From Candidatus Omnitrophota bacterium (GTDB lineage: Bacteria; Omnitrophota; Gorgyraeia; Aquiviventales; Aquiviventaceae): DNA of 36,045 bases. The stretch is taken from assembly GCA_030697665.1 (NCBI GenBank), contig JAUYPJ010000146.1:1-36045 (forward strand), in the 5' to 3' direction. Position 1 is the first letter of the stretch. Every line of letters begins with the position of its first letter. A model generated the notes under the pieces. That model searched no databases. It saw only the letters and a program-made list of their open reading frames with translations, and had not been told where the DNA came from. This document shows positions 7,200-15,888 of the stretch, in pieces. The translations under genes and the position numbers were made by a program.

Positions 7200-7895
7200 T
7201 TACACCTCAAAGTTGAAGCCCCGTTTCTTCAGTTGTCGGTACTTCCGCTCATCGAACTGGTAGAGTTTGGCGGCCCGGTGGGCGACGTCCTCCTGCACCT
7301 CGCCGGTGTCGGTCAAGAGATCCATGCCGAGGATTTTCTTCCGGAAGTTGCGCCGGTCCAGCTTGCGCTCCAGCACGATCTCGTAGAGCGTCTGAAGTTG
7401 GCCGAGGGTGAAGCGCTTGGGCAGCAGCTCGAAGCCGATGGGCTCGTAGCGGACCTTGCCCTTGAGCCGCCTGAGGGCCGCCTCGAGGATCTGCTCGTGA
7501 TCAAAGGCCAGCCTCGGCAGATCGCTCACCGAAAACCAGGCGGCCTTGCGTGCGTCGGTGCTCGCTGCGATGCGGTGCTCATTCAGATTGACCAGGGCGT
7601 AATAGGCCACGGTCACCACGCGCTCCCGAGGATCGCGCTTGAGGTTGCCGAACGTGTAGAGCTGCTCCAGGTAGACCTTCTGGATGCCGGTTTCCTCGCG
7701 CAGCTCCCGCAGGGCGCACTCCTCCAGCGTCTCATCCATCCGGACAAAGCCCCCAGGCAGGGCCCACTGCCCCTGAAACGGCGGGATATCCCGTTGGATG
7801 AGCATGACCTTGAGATCCTTCTCTTCGACGTCGAGGCCGAAGACGACGCAGTCGATGGTCAGGCTGGGGCGGGGGTACTCGTACGTGGTGGGCAT
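7200..7895 (-). CDS. nrtR: NrtR-like Nudix transcriptional regulator of NAD metabolism
   Basis: 231 residues. N-terminal Nudix domain with an intact box (G49, E55, REL 63-65, EE 67-68, G70), then a C-terminal winged-helix part ('[18 protein letters not shown]', '[10 protein letters not shown]'), the two-domain plan of NrtR. NrtR proteins bind operators near NAD salvage genes and leave DNA when they bind ADP-ribose or related NAD metabolites. ATG 7895 follows AAGGAGGT at ideal spacing; the open frame extends to a GTG at 7925 that lies in the operator, so I reject the longer form. First gene of an operon with pncA and nadK, which supports the call. The complete Nudix box suggests it may also hydrolyse its ligand. 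Confidence 0.88.
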   Translation of the reverse strand: MPTTYEYPRPSLTIDCVVFGLDVEEKDLKVMLIQRDIPPFQGQWALPGGFVRMDETLEECALRELREETGIQKVYLEQLYTFGNLKRDPRERVVTVAYYALVNLNEHRIAASTDARKAAWFSVSDLPRLAFDHEQILEAALRRLKGKVRYEPIGFELLPKRFTLGQLQTLYEIVLERKLDRRNFRKKILGMDLLTDTGEVQEDVAHRAAKLYQFDERKYRQLKKRGFNFEV

Positions 7896-7910
7896 CGGGA
7901 CCTCCTTAAT

Positions 7911-7925
7911 GTGTATCTTAAACAC
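7911..7925. promoter_or_regulatory. nrtR: predicted NrtR operator 2 (at the start site)
   Basis: Second GTGT-N7-ACAC palindrome, 23 bp centre to centre from operator 1, about two helical turns, covering the expected start site. Outer 9-bp arms 7908-7916 and 7943-7951 (AATGTGTAT/ATACACATT) also form an inverted repeat around the whole site. Confidence 0.6.
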
Positions 7926-7927
7926 GA

Positions 7928-7956
7928 AGTATAGTGTGTGAAATACACATTGTCAA
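7928..7956 (-). promoter_or_regulatory. sigma-70 promoter of the NAD operon
   Basis: On the minus strand: -35 TTGACA (7951-7956), 17-bp spacer, -10 TATACT (7928-7933). Transcription should start near 7921, giving a leader of about 25 nt before the strong ribosome binding site of nrtR. Confidence 0.85.
7934..7948. promoter_or_regulatory. nrtR: predicted NrtR operator 1 (in promoter spacer)
   Basis: GTGT-N7-ACAC palindrome lying wholly inside the 17-bp spacer between -35 and -10, so bound repressor would block RNA polymerase. The same architecture recurs at 7911-7925. Confidence 0.65.
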
Positions 7957-8046
7957 GCCCTATGTTGAAAAAAGTTTCGGCTAGGGGGCGGGGGCCAAGA
8001 CGGCCCGTTGGGCGTAGTGGGATTCGCAGCGCAGCGTCAGCATATA

Positions 8047-9492
8047 CTAAGGCTCATTGCTTTCGGGGTAATCGCGAACAACACTTTCAAACCGGGTCGG
8101 CTTCGTCAGAATGTTGAGAGTCTCCTTATCCTGCCTGGCGATTGCTGCAAGTTCCTCCGTCCACACCCTCGCATCAAAATACGCAGCATCTTCGGATCGG
8201 CCAATTGTTCCGGATGTTTCCGTCGCGAAGCCTACGATATCTAACGCATCTGGAAAATCCAATTTCACAACCCGACAGCAGATCTCTAAAAATATCATCC
8301 TTACTCTCCGGTACTCATCGTATGAACACCGCTCCGGAATGGGAAAGAGCACGAAGACAAAATACGGATCACCAGGCCTGGATGGCATGAGTACCTGAAT
8401 GCGACGCCAGGTGGGTTGAGTCTTCTGAATCATGTCCGTAATCGCCGACATCAGCATCCTCCGGCGGGTACGGGGTTCCCTGGCGAAAAATCTCAGAATC
8501 CTCTCATGGGACGCGAGCGAAGTATCCGAAAGAAAATGCGAAGTCCCGCGCAAGAAGTTCTCGGTGAACCGCTCGATGAGATGGTCCCATATATAACTGA
8601 CTTGATTTGCCATGAGCTGGCGCCGTCGCTCAGGACTGCCGATAAAATCACGCCAAAATCCCTGATCCAGGGTAACGGCATTGTATTGACCGTCGAAAAC
8701 AAAGTCATGGTCTCCGTCGGCGTTCACATGTGTCAGGTAGTATGCGAGCAAATCTTCCTCGCCCGCTGCCGCAAGACTGCGACCGCCTTGAATGAACTGT
8801 TCCTTTTTCGCAAGGTACGCTGTGAAATCTGCTACCGTATCGAGGGTTCGAAGGAGCACGTCAAGCGTCATATCATCAAGAACGTGAACATAGCCTCTGG
8901 CCGGATCTACCTGGCCGACCATGAACGGCATCCCACCCGCTTTCCTTCCTAAGGCATGATCGTCCCCAATGACTCTGGAACTGACCATGAGGCTCCCACT
9001 CCCACCAAGCTCCTGGCTACATCGGGCAGCGGCCCCGTGCGCGACGATAACCCGGTGAATCTTCATATCCGCTTCGGGACTGAGCTTCAGCGGAAATCTC
9101 TTGGTACATCGCGAATCGAGAAAGATTCGATCTGGCTGGGATCGAATCCAGCGCTCGGCACGGTAGAGCGACCAGGCCGATTTTTTAATCGCACGGCGGT
9201 ACCATCGTGCCCAATCCAAATCTAGGTCACCGGAATTGGGAAACTCGCAATGCTTGTCCGAAAAGATGACGACGTGCTGTTCCAAAACAACAAGCAGATC
9301 ACAAAGTTCCTTCCCCGGAGCCCCGTAGACATTTGGATAGCTCCACAGCGACAGAAACGTCCGGTCACAAAGAGCCGTCAGGTAACGTTCCGAGGAGGTT
9401 ACGCCGTCTGCGGGGCGGGCGTACTCTGAATTGACTTCGTACCGTCGTTTGGCCTGCACGACCATCTGCTCCACGATCACGCTTTTAGACAC
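8047..9492 (-). CDS. conserved hypothetical, possible nuclease-like N-terminal domain
   Basis: 481 residues, GTG at 9492; a downstream ATG at 9465 with GGAG close by is an alternative. Residues about 60-85 ('GKELCDLLVV' then 'VVIFSDK') have the spacing of an E...D...K nuclease-fold core, but the usual D/E two residues before the Lys is Ser, so activity is doubtful. The rest is mixed alpha/beta with no motif I know. It lies 22 bp after pncB in the same orientation and may be co-transcribed with gapN-pncB. Function unknown. Confidence 0.6.
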   Translation of the reverse strand: MSKSVIVEQMVVQAKRRYEVNSEYARPADGVTSSERYLTALCDRTFLSLWSYPNVYGAPGKELCDLLVVLEQHVVIFSDKHCEFPNSGDLDLDWARWYRRAIKKSAWSLYRAERWIRSQPDRIFLDSRCTKRFPLKLSPEADMKIHRVIVAHGAAARCSQELGGSGSLMVSSRVIGDDHALGRKAGGMPFMVGQVDPARGYVHVLDDMTLDVLLRTLDTVADFTAYLAKKEQFIQGGRSLAAAGEEDLLAYYLTHVNADGDHDFVFDGQYNAVTLDQGFWRDFIGSPERRRQLMANQVSYIWDHLIERFTENFLRGTSHFLSDTSLASHERILRFFAREPRTRRRMLMSAITDMIQKTQPTWRRIQVLMPSRPGDPYFVFVLFPIPERCSYDEYRRVRMIFLEICCRVVKLDFPDALDIVGFATETSGTIGRSEDAAYFDARVWTEELAAIARQDKETLNILTKPTRFESVVRDYPESNEP

Positions 9493-9514
9493 CTACGGTC
9501 AGCCGTGTAGAGGG

Positions 9515-10990
9515 TTACGTCAGCGCGACCTCTCGCGAGTGCAAGATGAGGTCAGTCTTCAAGGTGTACAGGGACTTCTCAAGCCCGACCGGATACTGGT
9601 GGGGGTTGACGAAGCGCTTGATCCCGGCGTGGAAGCCGGTCAGCTCCTGCGTCACGCGCTGCTTGATCTGAGGAAGCGGCGGCGGGTCGTAGACCCGGCG
9701 CCCTTTCCTGAACACCGGCAGCAGGAGATCCGCGTACGGTGTGTCGCCGGGGATGCGCTTCTGGCGGGTCATGTCCTGCGGATCGATCATGATGCAGCCG
9801 CCAGTCAGATCCGCCTGCGCGTCGTAGATGACGTCGCCGATGCTCTCGGTGCCGGAGCGGTAGCGGCGCACCTGCTGGATGCCGGGGTTGGAGACCTTGA
9901 TGGACTGCTCGGAGAGCTTCACTTTGTGCTTCCACTCACGACCCGGCTCGCGGATCGCCGAGAGCTTGTAGACCCCGCCCAGGGCCGGCTGGTCATAGCC
10001 GGTCACCAGCTTCGTGCCGACCCCCCACACGCTGATCGTGGCGCCCTGGTCCTTGAGGCTGTCGATGATCGTCTCATCCAGGTCGTTGCTGGCCACGATG
10101 ACCGCCTTGGGAAAGCCGGCCTCATCGAGGAGCTTCCTGGCTTCGATGCTCAAGTACGCCAGGTCGCCGGAGTCCAGCCGGATGCCGATCATCTCATGGC
10201 CCTGGCTGCGCAGCCACTGGCCGACCTCGGCGGCTTTCCGGACCCCCTCCAGCGTGTCGTAGGTGTCCACGAGGAAGACGCAGTTGTTCGGCATCGCCTT
10301 GGCGTAGGCCCTGAAAGCCTCCAGCTCGTCGTCGAACGACATGACCCAGCTGTGCGCGTGGGTGCCTTTGACCGGGATGCCGAAGAGTTTGCCGGCCAGA
10401 ACGTTGGAGGTCGCCGCGCAGCCGCCAATGAAGGCCGCCCGGCTGGCGGCGAGCGCCCCGTCGATGCCCTGGGCCCGGCGCAGCCCGAACTCCAGCACCG
10501 GCTCGCCGCGTGTCGCCAGGCAGACCCGCGCGGCCTTCGTGGCGATGAGCGTTTGGAAGTTCAGGATGTTGAGCAGGACGGTCTCCAAGATCTGACATTG
10601 GACGATGGGGCCCTGCACCCGGATGAGCGGCTCGTGCGGAAAGACGACGGTCCCTTCCGGGATAGCATCGATGTCGCACTGAAAACGCACCCCCTCAAGG
10701 TACGAGAGGAACTCCCGGTCAAAGAGCGGCTTGCCGTCGTTGCCCTTCAACCCGCCCAGGTAGCCGATGTCCGTCTGATCGAGGACGAAATGCTCCAGGT
10801 AGTCGATGACGTAGGCAAGCCCGCAGGCGATCGTGAAGCCCCCCTGGAACGGGTGCTTGCGGAAGGTGAGATGGAAGACCGCCTCCTTGCCGTCCACGCC
10901 GGCTTTCCAGTAGCCGTAGGCCATGGTGAGCTGGTAGAGGTCGGTGAGCAGGGCGAGCGACTGGTTGTACGGCAGGGTCTGGTAGGGCAT
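9515..10990 (-). CDS. pncB: nicotinate phosphoribosyltransferase
   Basis: 491 residues. Converts nicotinate and PRPP to nicotinate mononucleotide, the step after PncA. Family landmarks in order: '[15 protein letters not shown]' near the N-terminus, 'EFGLRRAQG', 'GTHAHSWVM' (catalytic His segment), '[12 protein letters not shown]' and 'WGVGTKLVT' (phosphate binding). The open frame runs upstream into gapN, but the ATG at 10990 has AGGAGG just upstream and begins at the conserved sequence. It starts 10 bp after the gapN stop, so the two share a transcript. Confidence 0.95.
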   Translation of the reverse strand: MPYQTLPYNQSLALLTDLYQLTMAYGYWKAGVDGKEAVFHLTFRKHPFQGGFTIACGLAYVIDYLEHFVLDQTDIGYLGGLKGNDGKPLFDREFLSYLEGVRFQCDIDAIPEGTVVFPHEPLIRVQGPIVQCQILETVLLNILNFQTLIATKAARVCLATRGEPVLEFGLRRAQGIDGALAASRAAFIGGCAATSNVLAGKLFGIPVKGTHAHSWVMSFDDELEAFRAYAKAMPNNCVFLVDTYDTLEGVRKAAEVGQWLRSQGHEMIGIRLDSGDLAYLSIEARKLLDEAGFPKAVIVASNDLDETIIDSLKDQGATISVWGVGTKLVTGYDQPALGGVYKLSAIREPGREWKHKVKLSEQSIKVSNPGIQQVRRYRSGTESIGDVIYDAQADLTGGCIMIDPQDMTRQKRIPGDTPYADLLLPVFRKGRRVYDPPPLPQIKQRVTQELTGFHAGIKRFVNPHQYPVGLEKSLYTLKTDLILHSREVALT

Positions 10991-11000
10991 CGGAGGCCTC

Positions 11001-12632
11001 CTAGAAGATAAAATCGGTGGTGAGGAACTTGGAGCGGCGGCCGGTGACGATGTCGCGGATGATCTGCTCGTTCCCCGGGGATTGCTTCGCAGCAACCAGC
11101 GAGCGAATGGAGAAGGCGCGCAGTGCGTCGCTGACCGAGAGGGTGCCCTCCGCGGAGTCCTTGCGGCCGGTGAACGGGAAGGTGTCCGGCCCGCGCTGGC
11201 ACTGGGCGTTGAGGTTGATGCGGCAGACCTGGTTGACGAGCCCGTCGATGAGGCGGCCCAGCGTGGCGGGATCCTGTCCGAACAGGCTGACCTGCGCGCC
11301 GTAGTTGGACTTCGCGACGTAGTCGAGCACTTCCTCCACATCATCGAACGGGGCCACCGGGACGATAGGCCCGAACTGCTCCACGTGGTAGAGCTGCGCG
11401 TCGCTGCGGACCGGATAGACGACGGCCGGCGCGTAGTAGGTGCCCTGGATCTCACCGCCACCAGGATTGATGATCCGAGCGCCCTTGGCGATCGCTTCAT
11501 CCACCAGACTCTTGAGCCACTCAGGCTTGCCGTCCTCCGGGAGGGGCGTCAGCTGCACGCCGGGCTCCCAGGGCATACCAGCAGGCAGCTTGGCCACGGC
11601 CTCCGAGAAGGCCTTGAGGAACCGGTCGGCTACGCTGCGATGCACGAAGAGGATCTTGAGCGCCGTGCAACGCTGGCCGTTGTAGGAGAGCGAACCGAGC
11701 ACGCACTCCCGGACGGTCATGTCCAGATCCGCATCCGGCAGGATCACCGCCGGATTCTTGGCTTCAAGCCCCAGCACACAGCGCAGCCGGTGCGGGATGG
11801 GATGCTGCTGTCGCAGGAGATCCGCCACCTTGCTGGTGCCGATGAACGCGAGCACGTTGATGCGGCCGGACTTGATGATCGGGGTGATGATCGTCTTGCC
11901 GTCGCCCCAGATCATGTTGACGACCCCTTTCGGGAAGCTGTCGCGGAACGCCTCCAAGAGCGGCAGATGCAGCAGCGTGCCGTACTTCGGGGGCTTGACG
12001 ATGAGGGTGTTGCCCATGATGAGCGCGGGGATGAGCGTGGTGTACGTCTCGTTCAGGGGGTAGTTGAATGGGCCCATGCACAGGACGACGCCGAGGGGCG
12101 AGCGGCGGACCTGTCCGATGATGCCCTGCTCGATGGCGAACTTCGAGGCGGCGCGGTCCGTCTCCTTCAGCGCATCGATGGTCGCCCGGATGTAGTCCAC
12201 CGTCCGGTCAAACTCCTTCTCCGCATCGGGCAGCGTCTTGCCGATCTCCCACATGAGGAGCTTCACGACCACGCTGCGCACCGCCTGCATGCGCGGGATG
12301 AACGCCTGCAGGCAGGCGATCCGGTGGGCCACCGAAGCGGTCGGCCACTCGCCGCGGCCGTCGGCGTAGGCCCTGCAGGCGGCGTCCAGGGCCTCGAGCG
12401 CTTCCTTCTCTGTGAGGAGCGCGCACCGGCCGAGCTTGTAGCGCTTGGGGCCCTGGCCATCGTCAAGGCAGACCGGGGAGTAGATGTCCTGGGCGGGGCC
12501 GGTCCAGGTGCGGATCTGGCCGTCGATGAGGTAGCGCATCTCGTAGGGTTCAGAGGAGACCCGAACCTCTGGCGGGATTTCTGCGTGAGCAAGGAACAAC
12601 GATGTAGGCTTCTGTTGGGTCGTAGGCTTCAT
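11001..12632 (-). CDS. gapN: non-phosphorylating NADP-dependent glyceraldehyde-3-phosphate dehydrogenase (ALDH family)
   Basis: 543 residues. Aldehyde dehydrogenase fold with catalytic Cys322 ('NGQRCTALK'), Glu290 ('LGLEAKNP') and Asn190 ('GPFNYP'). Overall sequence is closest by eye to GapN, which oxidises glyceraldehyde 3-phosphate directly to 3-phosphoglycerate and makes NADPH without ATP. Other ALDH substrates cannot be excluded. ATG 12632 has only a weak purine tract. It heads a unit with pncB 10 bp away, which links NADPH production to pyridine nucleotide supply. No GTGT-N7-ACAC operator is seen in its upstream region. Confidence 0.8.
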   Translation of the reverse strand: MKPTTQQKPTSLFLAHAEIPPEVRVSSEPYEMRYLIDGQIRTWTGPAQDIYSPVCLDDGQGPKRYKLGRCALLTEKEALEALDAACRAYADGRGEWPTASVAHRIACLQAFIPRMQAVRSVVVKLLMWEIGKTLPDAEKEFDRTVDYIRATIDALKETDRAASKFAIEQGIIGQVRRSPLGVVLCMGPFNYPLNETYTTLIPALIMGNTLIVKPPKYGTLLHLPLLEAFRDSFPKGVVNMIWGDGKTIITPIIKSGRINVLAFIGTSKVADLLRQQHPIPHRLRCVLGLEAKNPAVILPDADLDMTVRECVLGSLSYNGQRCTALKILFVHRSVADRFLKAFSEAVAKLPAGMPWEPGVQLTPLPEDGKPEWLKSLVDEAIAKGARIINPGGGEIQGTYYAPAVVYPVRSDAQLYHVEQFGPIVPVAPFDDVEEVLDYVAKSNYGAQVSLFGQDPATLGRLIDGLVNQVCRINLNAQCQRGPDTFPFTGRKDSAEGTLSVSDALRAFSIRSLVAAKQSPGNEQIIRDIVTGRRSKFLTTDFIF

Positions 12633-12805
12633 TCCCTCAACGCCACCATGTTAACGGGATGCATCTCAACATTGGGTCTGTTGTGTTGGAGAATTGCTCT
12701 TGAGCGGGGGATTCAACGACGCAGGCAATGACCGCATGATGGCTACCATATCCGCGACGCGATCAGGCCACTTCACGTGCGCGTCGAGACGGTCCGGCGT
12801 CGCGC

Positions 12806-12979
12806 TCAGTTCGTGGAGGGGTGGATAGGGAGTGTGAAGCCCCAGCGTCTCAGTAACGCGTTGGCTTCCTGGCGAGTCCGTTGCACCCGCTCACGTGCTG
12901 AGAGCCCCCGCTGCTCATGAGCGATGCGGGCTCGAATGCGATGGAGTTCACGGAGCGTCTTGGGTTCGGTCTGCTTCAT
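12806..12979 (-). CDS. small basic protein, putative antitoxin partner of the PIN toxin
   Basis: 57 residues. ATG at 12979 overlaps the PIN gene stop by 4 bp (12976-12979). Helical, Arg/Glu-rich, with 'LRELHRIRARIAHEQRGLS' typical of tiny partners found next to PIN genes in environmental bacteria. The order toxin first, partner second is the reverse of most VapBC operons. No DNA-binding motif is evident. Confidence 0.6.
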   Translation of the reverse strand: MKQTEPKTLRELHRIRARIAHEQRGLSARERVQRTRQEANALLRRWGFTLPIHPSTN

Positions 12980-13443
12980 GTGGTCGCCACCTCCTCCGGC
13001 GAGACGATTTCAATCTGACGATACCCCAGCTTCTTGTTGAGGCCATTCACCCCAAGGCGTGTTCTCAACCTCACCATGTGTTCAAAATTCCAACTGACGA
13101 CGGCATCACAATCCTCGATCACCGCCACCGCAAGATGCAGCGCGTCGTTGCGATACCGCGCTGGGATCAGCCCGGCCTTGATGTAGCGATCGGCCAACGC
13201 CTCGGCTGCTTCACTCACCCGCAGGACCGCTGGACGAGAGCGGGCGATGACCGTTCGTAAGGCATCCTGCCGCGCCTGTGGCGCGCGTTGAATTTCTTGC
13301 AGGACGACCTCCGAAATGACCAGCGCGTCTGGTCCCCGGACCTGGCGAAAGAACTGTTCGGTGGCCCGCCGATGTTCGGGACGATCCTCTTCGAGGAGAA
13401 AGTTCCACACCGAGGTATCCACGTAGTATTTGAGGGCGCGCAC
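12976..13443 (-). CDS. PIN-domain ribonuclease toxin (VapC-like)
   Basis: 155 residues from GTG 13443, which has AGGAG at good spacing; the open frame extends to a TTG at 13494, unlikely. PIN motifs: 'YYVDTSVWNF' (first Asp), 'SEVVLQEI' (Glu), 'YRNDALHLAVAV' (Asp) and 'SWNFEHMV' near the end, the 'type II PIN' form with WNF. These enzymes cut RNA, often tRNA or mRNA, and are held by a co-expressed antitoxin; here the only candidate is the overlapping 57-residue gene downstream. Confidence 0.85.
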   Translation of the reverse strand: MRALKYYVDTSVWNFLLEEDRPEHRRATEQFFRQVRGPDALVISEVVLQEIQRAPQARQDALRTVIARSRPAVLRVSEAAEALADRYIKAGLIPARYRNDALHLAVAVIEDCDAVVSWNFEHMVRLRTRLGVNGLNKKLGYRQIEIVSPEEVATT

Positions 13444-13509
13444 CGCGTGCTCCTGGGACACTCTCAGTCTACCGCAGGAGGAGAGAAGCGACAAGCCTCA
13501 TCTGGCGCC

Positions 13510-14037
13510 TCAATAGGACTGTGAATGGGCTTCATGCTGATGCCAGTTGGCATTGTACCGATCAGCGAGGACCTTGTCTCGGACCACAAGGAGGTTCTCG
13601 GCGTTGCGCTCCTCGGCGGCCTTGGTGAAGTTGAGGGAACCGGTGATCACCGTCTCGCCGTCAATGACCATCACCTTGTTGTGGGCGATCGCATGAGCGG
13701 CGTCAATCCGAACCGGGATCCCGGCATCCAGCAACGGTTGGGTACGAGCATCATCCTCCGTCCGCTGGCTCTTGTCCAGGATCACTGCCACATCGACTCC
13801 CCGGCCGCGGGCCTCCACCAGGGCCTGGGCGATCGGCTCAGACGTGAAGGAGTAGGCTTGCACCAGGACCGTGGAGCGAGCGCCGGCCAGGGTGTCCACG
13901 ATCAACTGAGTGCAGCTGCCGCGCGGCGAGAAGCAGACTGTCCATGGCGGCTGCGCCTGTGAACGGACTGGCCCGACAGATTGGCAGCCGGCCAGGCCGA
14001 CAGCCAACAGCAGGGTCAACACGGAGCACCGCTTCAT
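13510..14037 (-). CDS. phospholipase D-like (HKD) lipoprotein nuclease
   Basis: 175 residues. Lipobox LAGC with Cys18 after a short hydrophobic signal, so probably membrane-anchored on the outer face. One HKD motif (H119, K121, D126, then 'GSLNF') as in the Nuc/endonuclease branch of the PLD superfamily, which acts as a homodimer on DNA or phosphodiesters. The ATG at 14037 overlaps the macrodomain stop (14034-14037), so the two are coupled. A second exported single-HKD protein is at 35168-35695. Confidence 0.85.
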   Translation of the reverse strand: MKRCSVLTLLLAVGLAGCQSVGPVRSQAQPPWTVCFSPRGSCTQLIVDTLAGARSTVLVQAYSFTSEPIAQALVEARGRGVDVAVILDKSQRTEDDARTQPLLDAGIPVRIDAAHAIAHNKVMVIDGETVITGSLNFTKAAEERNAENLLVVRDKVLADRYNANWHQHEAHSQSY

Positions 14038-14582
14038 GAGGCGAAACGCCCCTGAATCACCTCGAGCGCTTGCTGGTACGCTGCGTAGGTAGCTGAATCA
14101 AACAGCACGAAGCGCACCAGGGCGATCTCCGGGTGGGTCGTGAGATAGGCCGCCACGGTGCGCAGGGCGATGGGAGCTGCTTCCTTCAGGGGGTAGCGGT
14201 AGGCGCCGGTGGAGATCGACGGAAATGCGGCGGTCTTGATCCCATGCTGCGAGCAGAGCGACAGGCAGGCGCGATAGGCGCTCGCCAGCAACTCGGCGTC
14301 TTTGGGTTTACCGGAATACACCGGGCCGACCGCGTGCAGCACATAGCGGGCCTTCAACCGGCCGCCACCGGTGATCACCGCCTGGCCGGTGGGGCAGCCG
14401 CGCGGATAGTTGGCTTTCAGATCCTCCATCAGGGACGGCCCGCCGGCGCGGTGGATTGCTCCGTCCACCCCGCCGCCTCCGGCCAACCGGGAGTTGGCGG
14501 CATTGCCGATGGCCTCGGTCTCCTGCTGCGTGATGTCGCCTTGGACCAGCTCAATCCGGTCAGTCATCTGATGAAGCCCCAT
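14034..14582 (-). CDS. macrodomain protein (ADP-ribose or O-acetyl-ADP-ribose hydrolase, YmdB-like)
   Basis: 182 residues; start at ATG 14582 or, giving 177 residues and matching family N-termini, ATG 14567. Landmarks: 'ELVQGDITQQETEAIGNAAN', 'GGGGVDGAIHRAGG' and 'FPSISTGAYRYP', the ADP-ribose-binding loops of the MacroD/YmdB class. Such proteins deacetylate O-acetyl-ADP-ribose or remove ADP-ribose from proteins or nucleic acid. It overlaps a PLD-like lipoprotein gene. It lies just upstream of the NAD block, and the Nudix ADP-ribose hydrolase there could handle its product. Confidence 0.9.
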   Translation of the reverse strand: MGLHQMTDRIELVQGDITQQETEAIGNAANSRLAGGGGVDGAIHRAGGPSLMEDLKANYPRGCPTGQAVITGGGRLKARYVLHAVGPVYSGKPKDAELLASAYRACLSLCSQHGIKTAAFPSISTGAYRYPLKEAAPIALRTVAAYLTTHPEIALVRFVLFDSATYAAYQQALEVIQGRFAS

Positions 14583-14728
14583 GAGTAACCCACAGGCAGT
14601 GCGACACGTGCCATGCTAGACGATCCATCAAGCCCCCCAGCCCTGCACCAGCAGAAATGCCTCTGAAAAGCCATGAAGCCTCGTCGCTCTGGCACTGTCA
14701 GGGACGCCTTCGGGTTTCCTTCTATCTC

Positions 14729-15238
14729 CTACTCGGGTGGGTTAGCAACCCCGATGATTTTGCCTTTGATCTCGCGCCTGGCTACTACCATGCCCTCGTT
14801 GTTAGCCAGTCGAACGATCTCATAGGTGCCGCCGTCAATCAGTTTCTTCACCTGACCAAGATAGGTTTTGGATGTTGGGGCCGGCTCCTGTGGTTTGAAG
14901 ATGACAAGGTCTCCTGGTCGAGCCCGGAAGAAAGCCGGCCGATAAAAGACCCTCGCGTTCTGCTGGATCCTCGGTGCCATCAAGTCACTCTTGATCACCT
15001 TAAAATCCACAATCCAAAACTTGGTCCCCAGCGCCACCAAGAGTCCACATCCGACCGATAGCCAGGTTGAGCGCCGACGTTCTCGTAAGAGAAACGCGAA
15101 CCCTCCCGCCAAGACAAACGCCAGGACAGAAAAGGGTTCAAAACTGCCACGGGTAAGCAATCCCACCAGGGCCAATCCGACACCGATGGCAACCCATTGC
15201 CAAGGGGGGATCTTCCGTGGGGTTGTTTCTCTGGTCAT
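14729..15238 (-). CDS. S26 signal-peptidase-like membrane protein lacking the catalytic serine
   Basis: 169 residues. Two hydrophobic segments (about 13-30 and 36-50) and a third near 60-75, then a soluble beta domain. 'KSDLMAPRI' aligns with the S-M-x-P box of type I signal peptidases, and 'RPGDLVIFK' with their 'GDIVVF' strand; 'IKGKIIG' matches the C-terminal strand. The residue before Met is Leu instead of the nucleophile Ser, and no general-base Lys stands out. It is therefore either an inactive S26 homologue or uses another residue. A 69-bp repeat lies 42 bp upstream (15281-15349). Confidence 0.6.
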   Translation of the reverse strand: MTRETTPRKIPPWQWVAIGVGLALVGLLTRGSFEPFSVLAFVLAGGFAFLLRERRRSTWLSVGCGLLVALGTKFWIVDFKVIKSDLMAPRIQQNARVFYRPAFFRARPGDLVIFKPQEPAPTSKTYLGQVKKLIDGGTYEIVRLANNEGMVVARREIKGKIIGVANPPE

Positions 15239-15280
15239 TCAACGTAAGGGCTCGCGGGACAACACGATCTCTTTACCAGC

Positions 15281-15349
15281 GGCCAGGCCCACCAGATGGA
15301 AAACGCCGGCGCCAACCCCGCAAAAGTCCTCTGCGTGGCGGTGCCTCTC
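15281..15349 (+). repeat. 69-bp imperfect direct repeat, copy 1
   Basis: Matches 17394-17462 at 58 of 69 positions. The strand is given because substitutions follow a plus-strand reading frame (see findings). It ends 42 bp upstream of the start of the S26-like gene. Confidence 0.8.
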
Positions 15350-15435
15350 TGCGCTGACCGACTGTTTCCAGCGCGACGAAAACTTGCTGACCGAATTCAG
15401 TCGCGCGTGACTCGGATTTCCACGCGAGGTCTCCC

Positions 15436-15843
15436 CTACGCCGGCTCCGGTACCACACACTCGCAACTGATGAGGAGCCGCTCGCCATCTCGCCGCGCCC
15501 GAGGCGCGCACATATCCACGTCCACCGGACAGGGGCCATCGCAGTCAAACGCCCAGCCCCCGCCTTCGAGCTGGATCTTCGCGAGATGGCAGCCTGCCGG
15601 CTCGTCTTCTCCGGGACACCCGCACCACTGACGCGTGTTGTCTGCGTTCGCCTGGGGCGTACAACGGTTCCCATTAGGGCAGACCCCGTTACACAGCAAC
15701 TCGCCCATTTCGCGCCGTCCCTCGACGAGGGTAATGACCCCATGCCCTTCACAGGTTTCTGCGTCGGTTCTTGGCCTGTCGTCTTCTTGACACCCACTCA
15801 CCACGAGCCCGAGTATGAGACATGGTACGACGAACCTGGCCAT
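15436..15843 (-). CDS. cysteine-rich lipoprotein
   Basis: 135 residues. Signal peptide with lipobox VSGC (Cys18), so an exported lipoprotein. The mature part has many Cys in short motifs ('CNGVCPNGNRC', 'CGCPG', 'CDGPC', 'CEC'), as in disulfide-rich surface proteins. ATG 15843 follows GGAGGAAC at good spacing. No family recognised. It is the last gene of a three-gene group (SLATT-like, hydrolase, lipoprotein) that lies between the two 69-bp repeats. Confidence 0.7.
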   Translation of the reverse strand: MARFVVPCLILGLVVSGCQEDDRPRTDAETCEGHGVITLVEGRREMGELLCNGVCPNGNRCTPQANADNTRQWCGCPGEDEPAGCHLAKIQLEGGGWAFDCDGPCPVDVDMCAPRARRDGERLLISCECVVPEPA

Positions 15844-15888
15844 CCTGTTCCTCCGGTTTGCTCACCTGCACTCACGCGTTTCCGTGCC

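Noticed and set aside
10991-11500. Upstream extension of the pncB frame to 11500
   Set aside because: It overlaps gapN coding sequence in another frame; the ATG at 10990 has a strong ribosome binding site and matches family N-termini.
3455-12632. Phage NAD+ reconstitution pathway (NARP-type) instead of host NAD salvage
   Set aside because: No Nampt/NMN transferase or ADP-ribose pyrophosphorylation pair is seen; PncA, PncB, NadK and NrtR form an ordinary Preiss-Handler set.
9431-12731. Long open frames on the plus strand opposite pncB and gapN (9431-11011 and 11082-12731)
   Set aside because: They are mirror frames of GC-rich genes whose minus-strand products carry full catalytic motifs; no start signals or domains on the plus strand.
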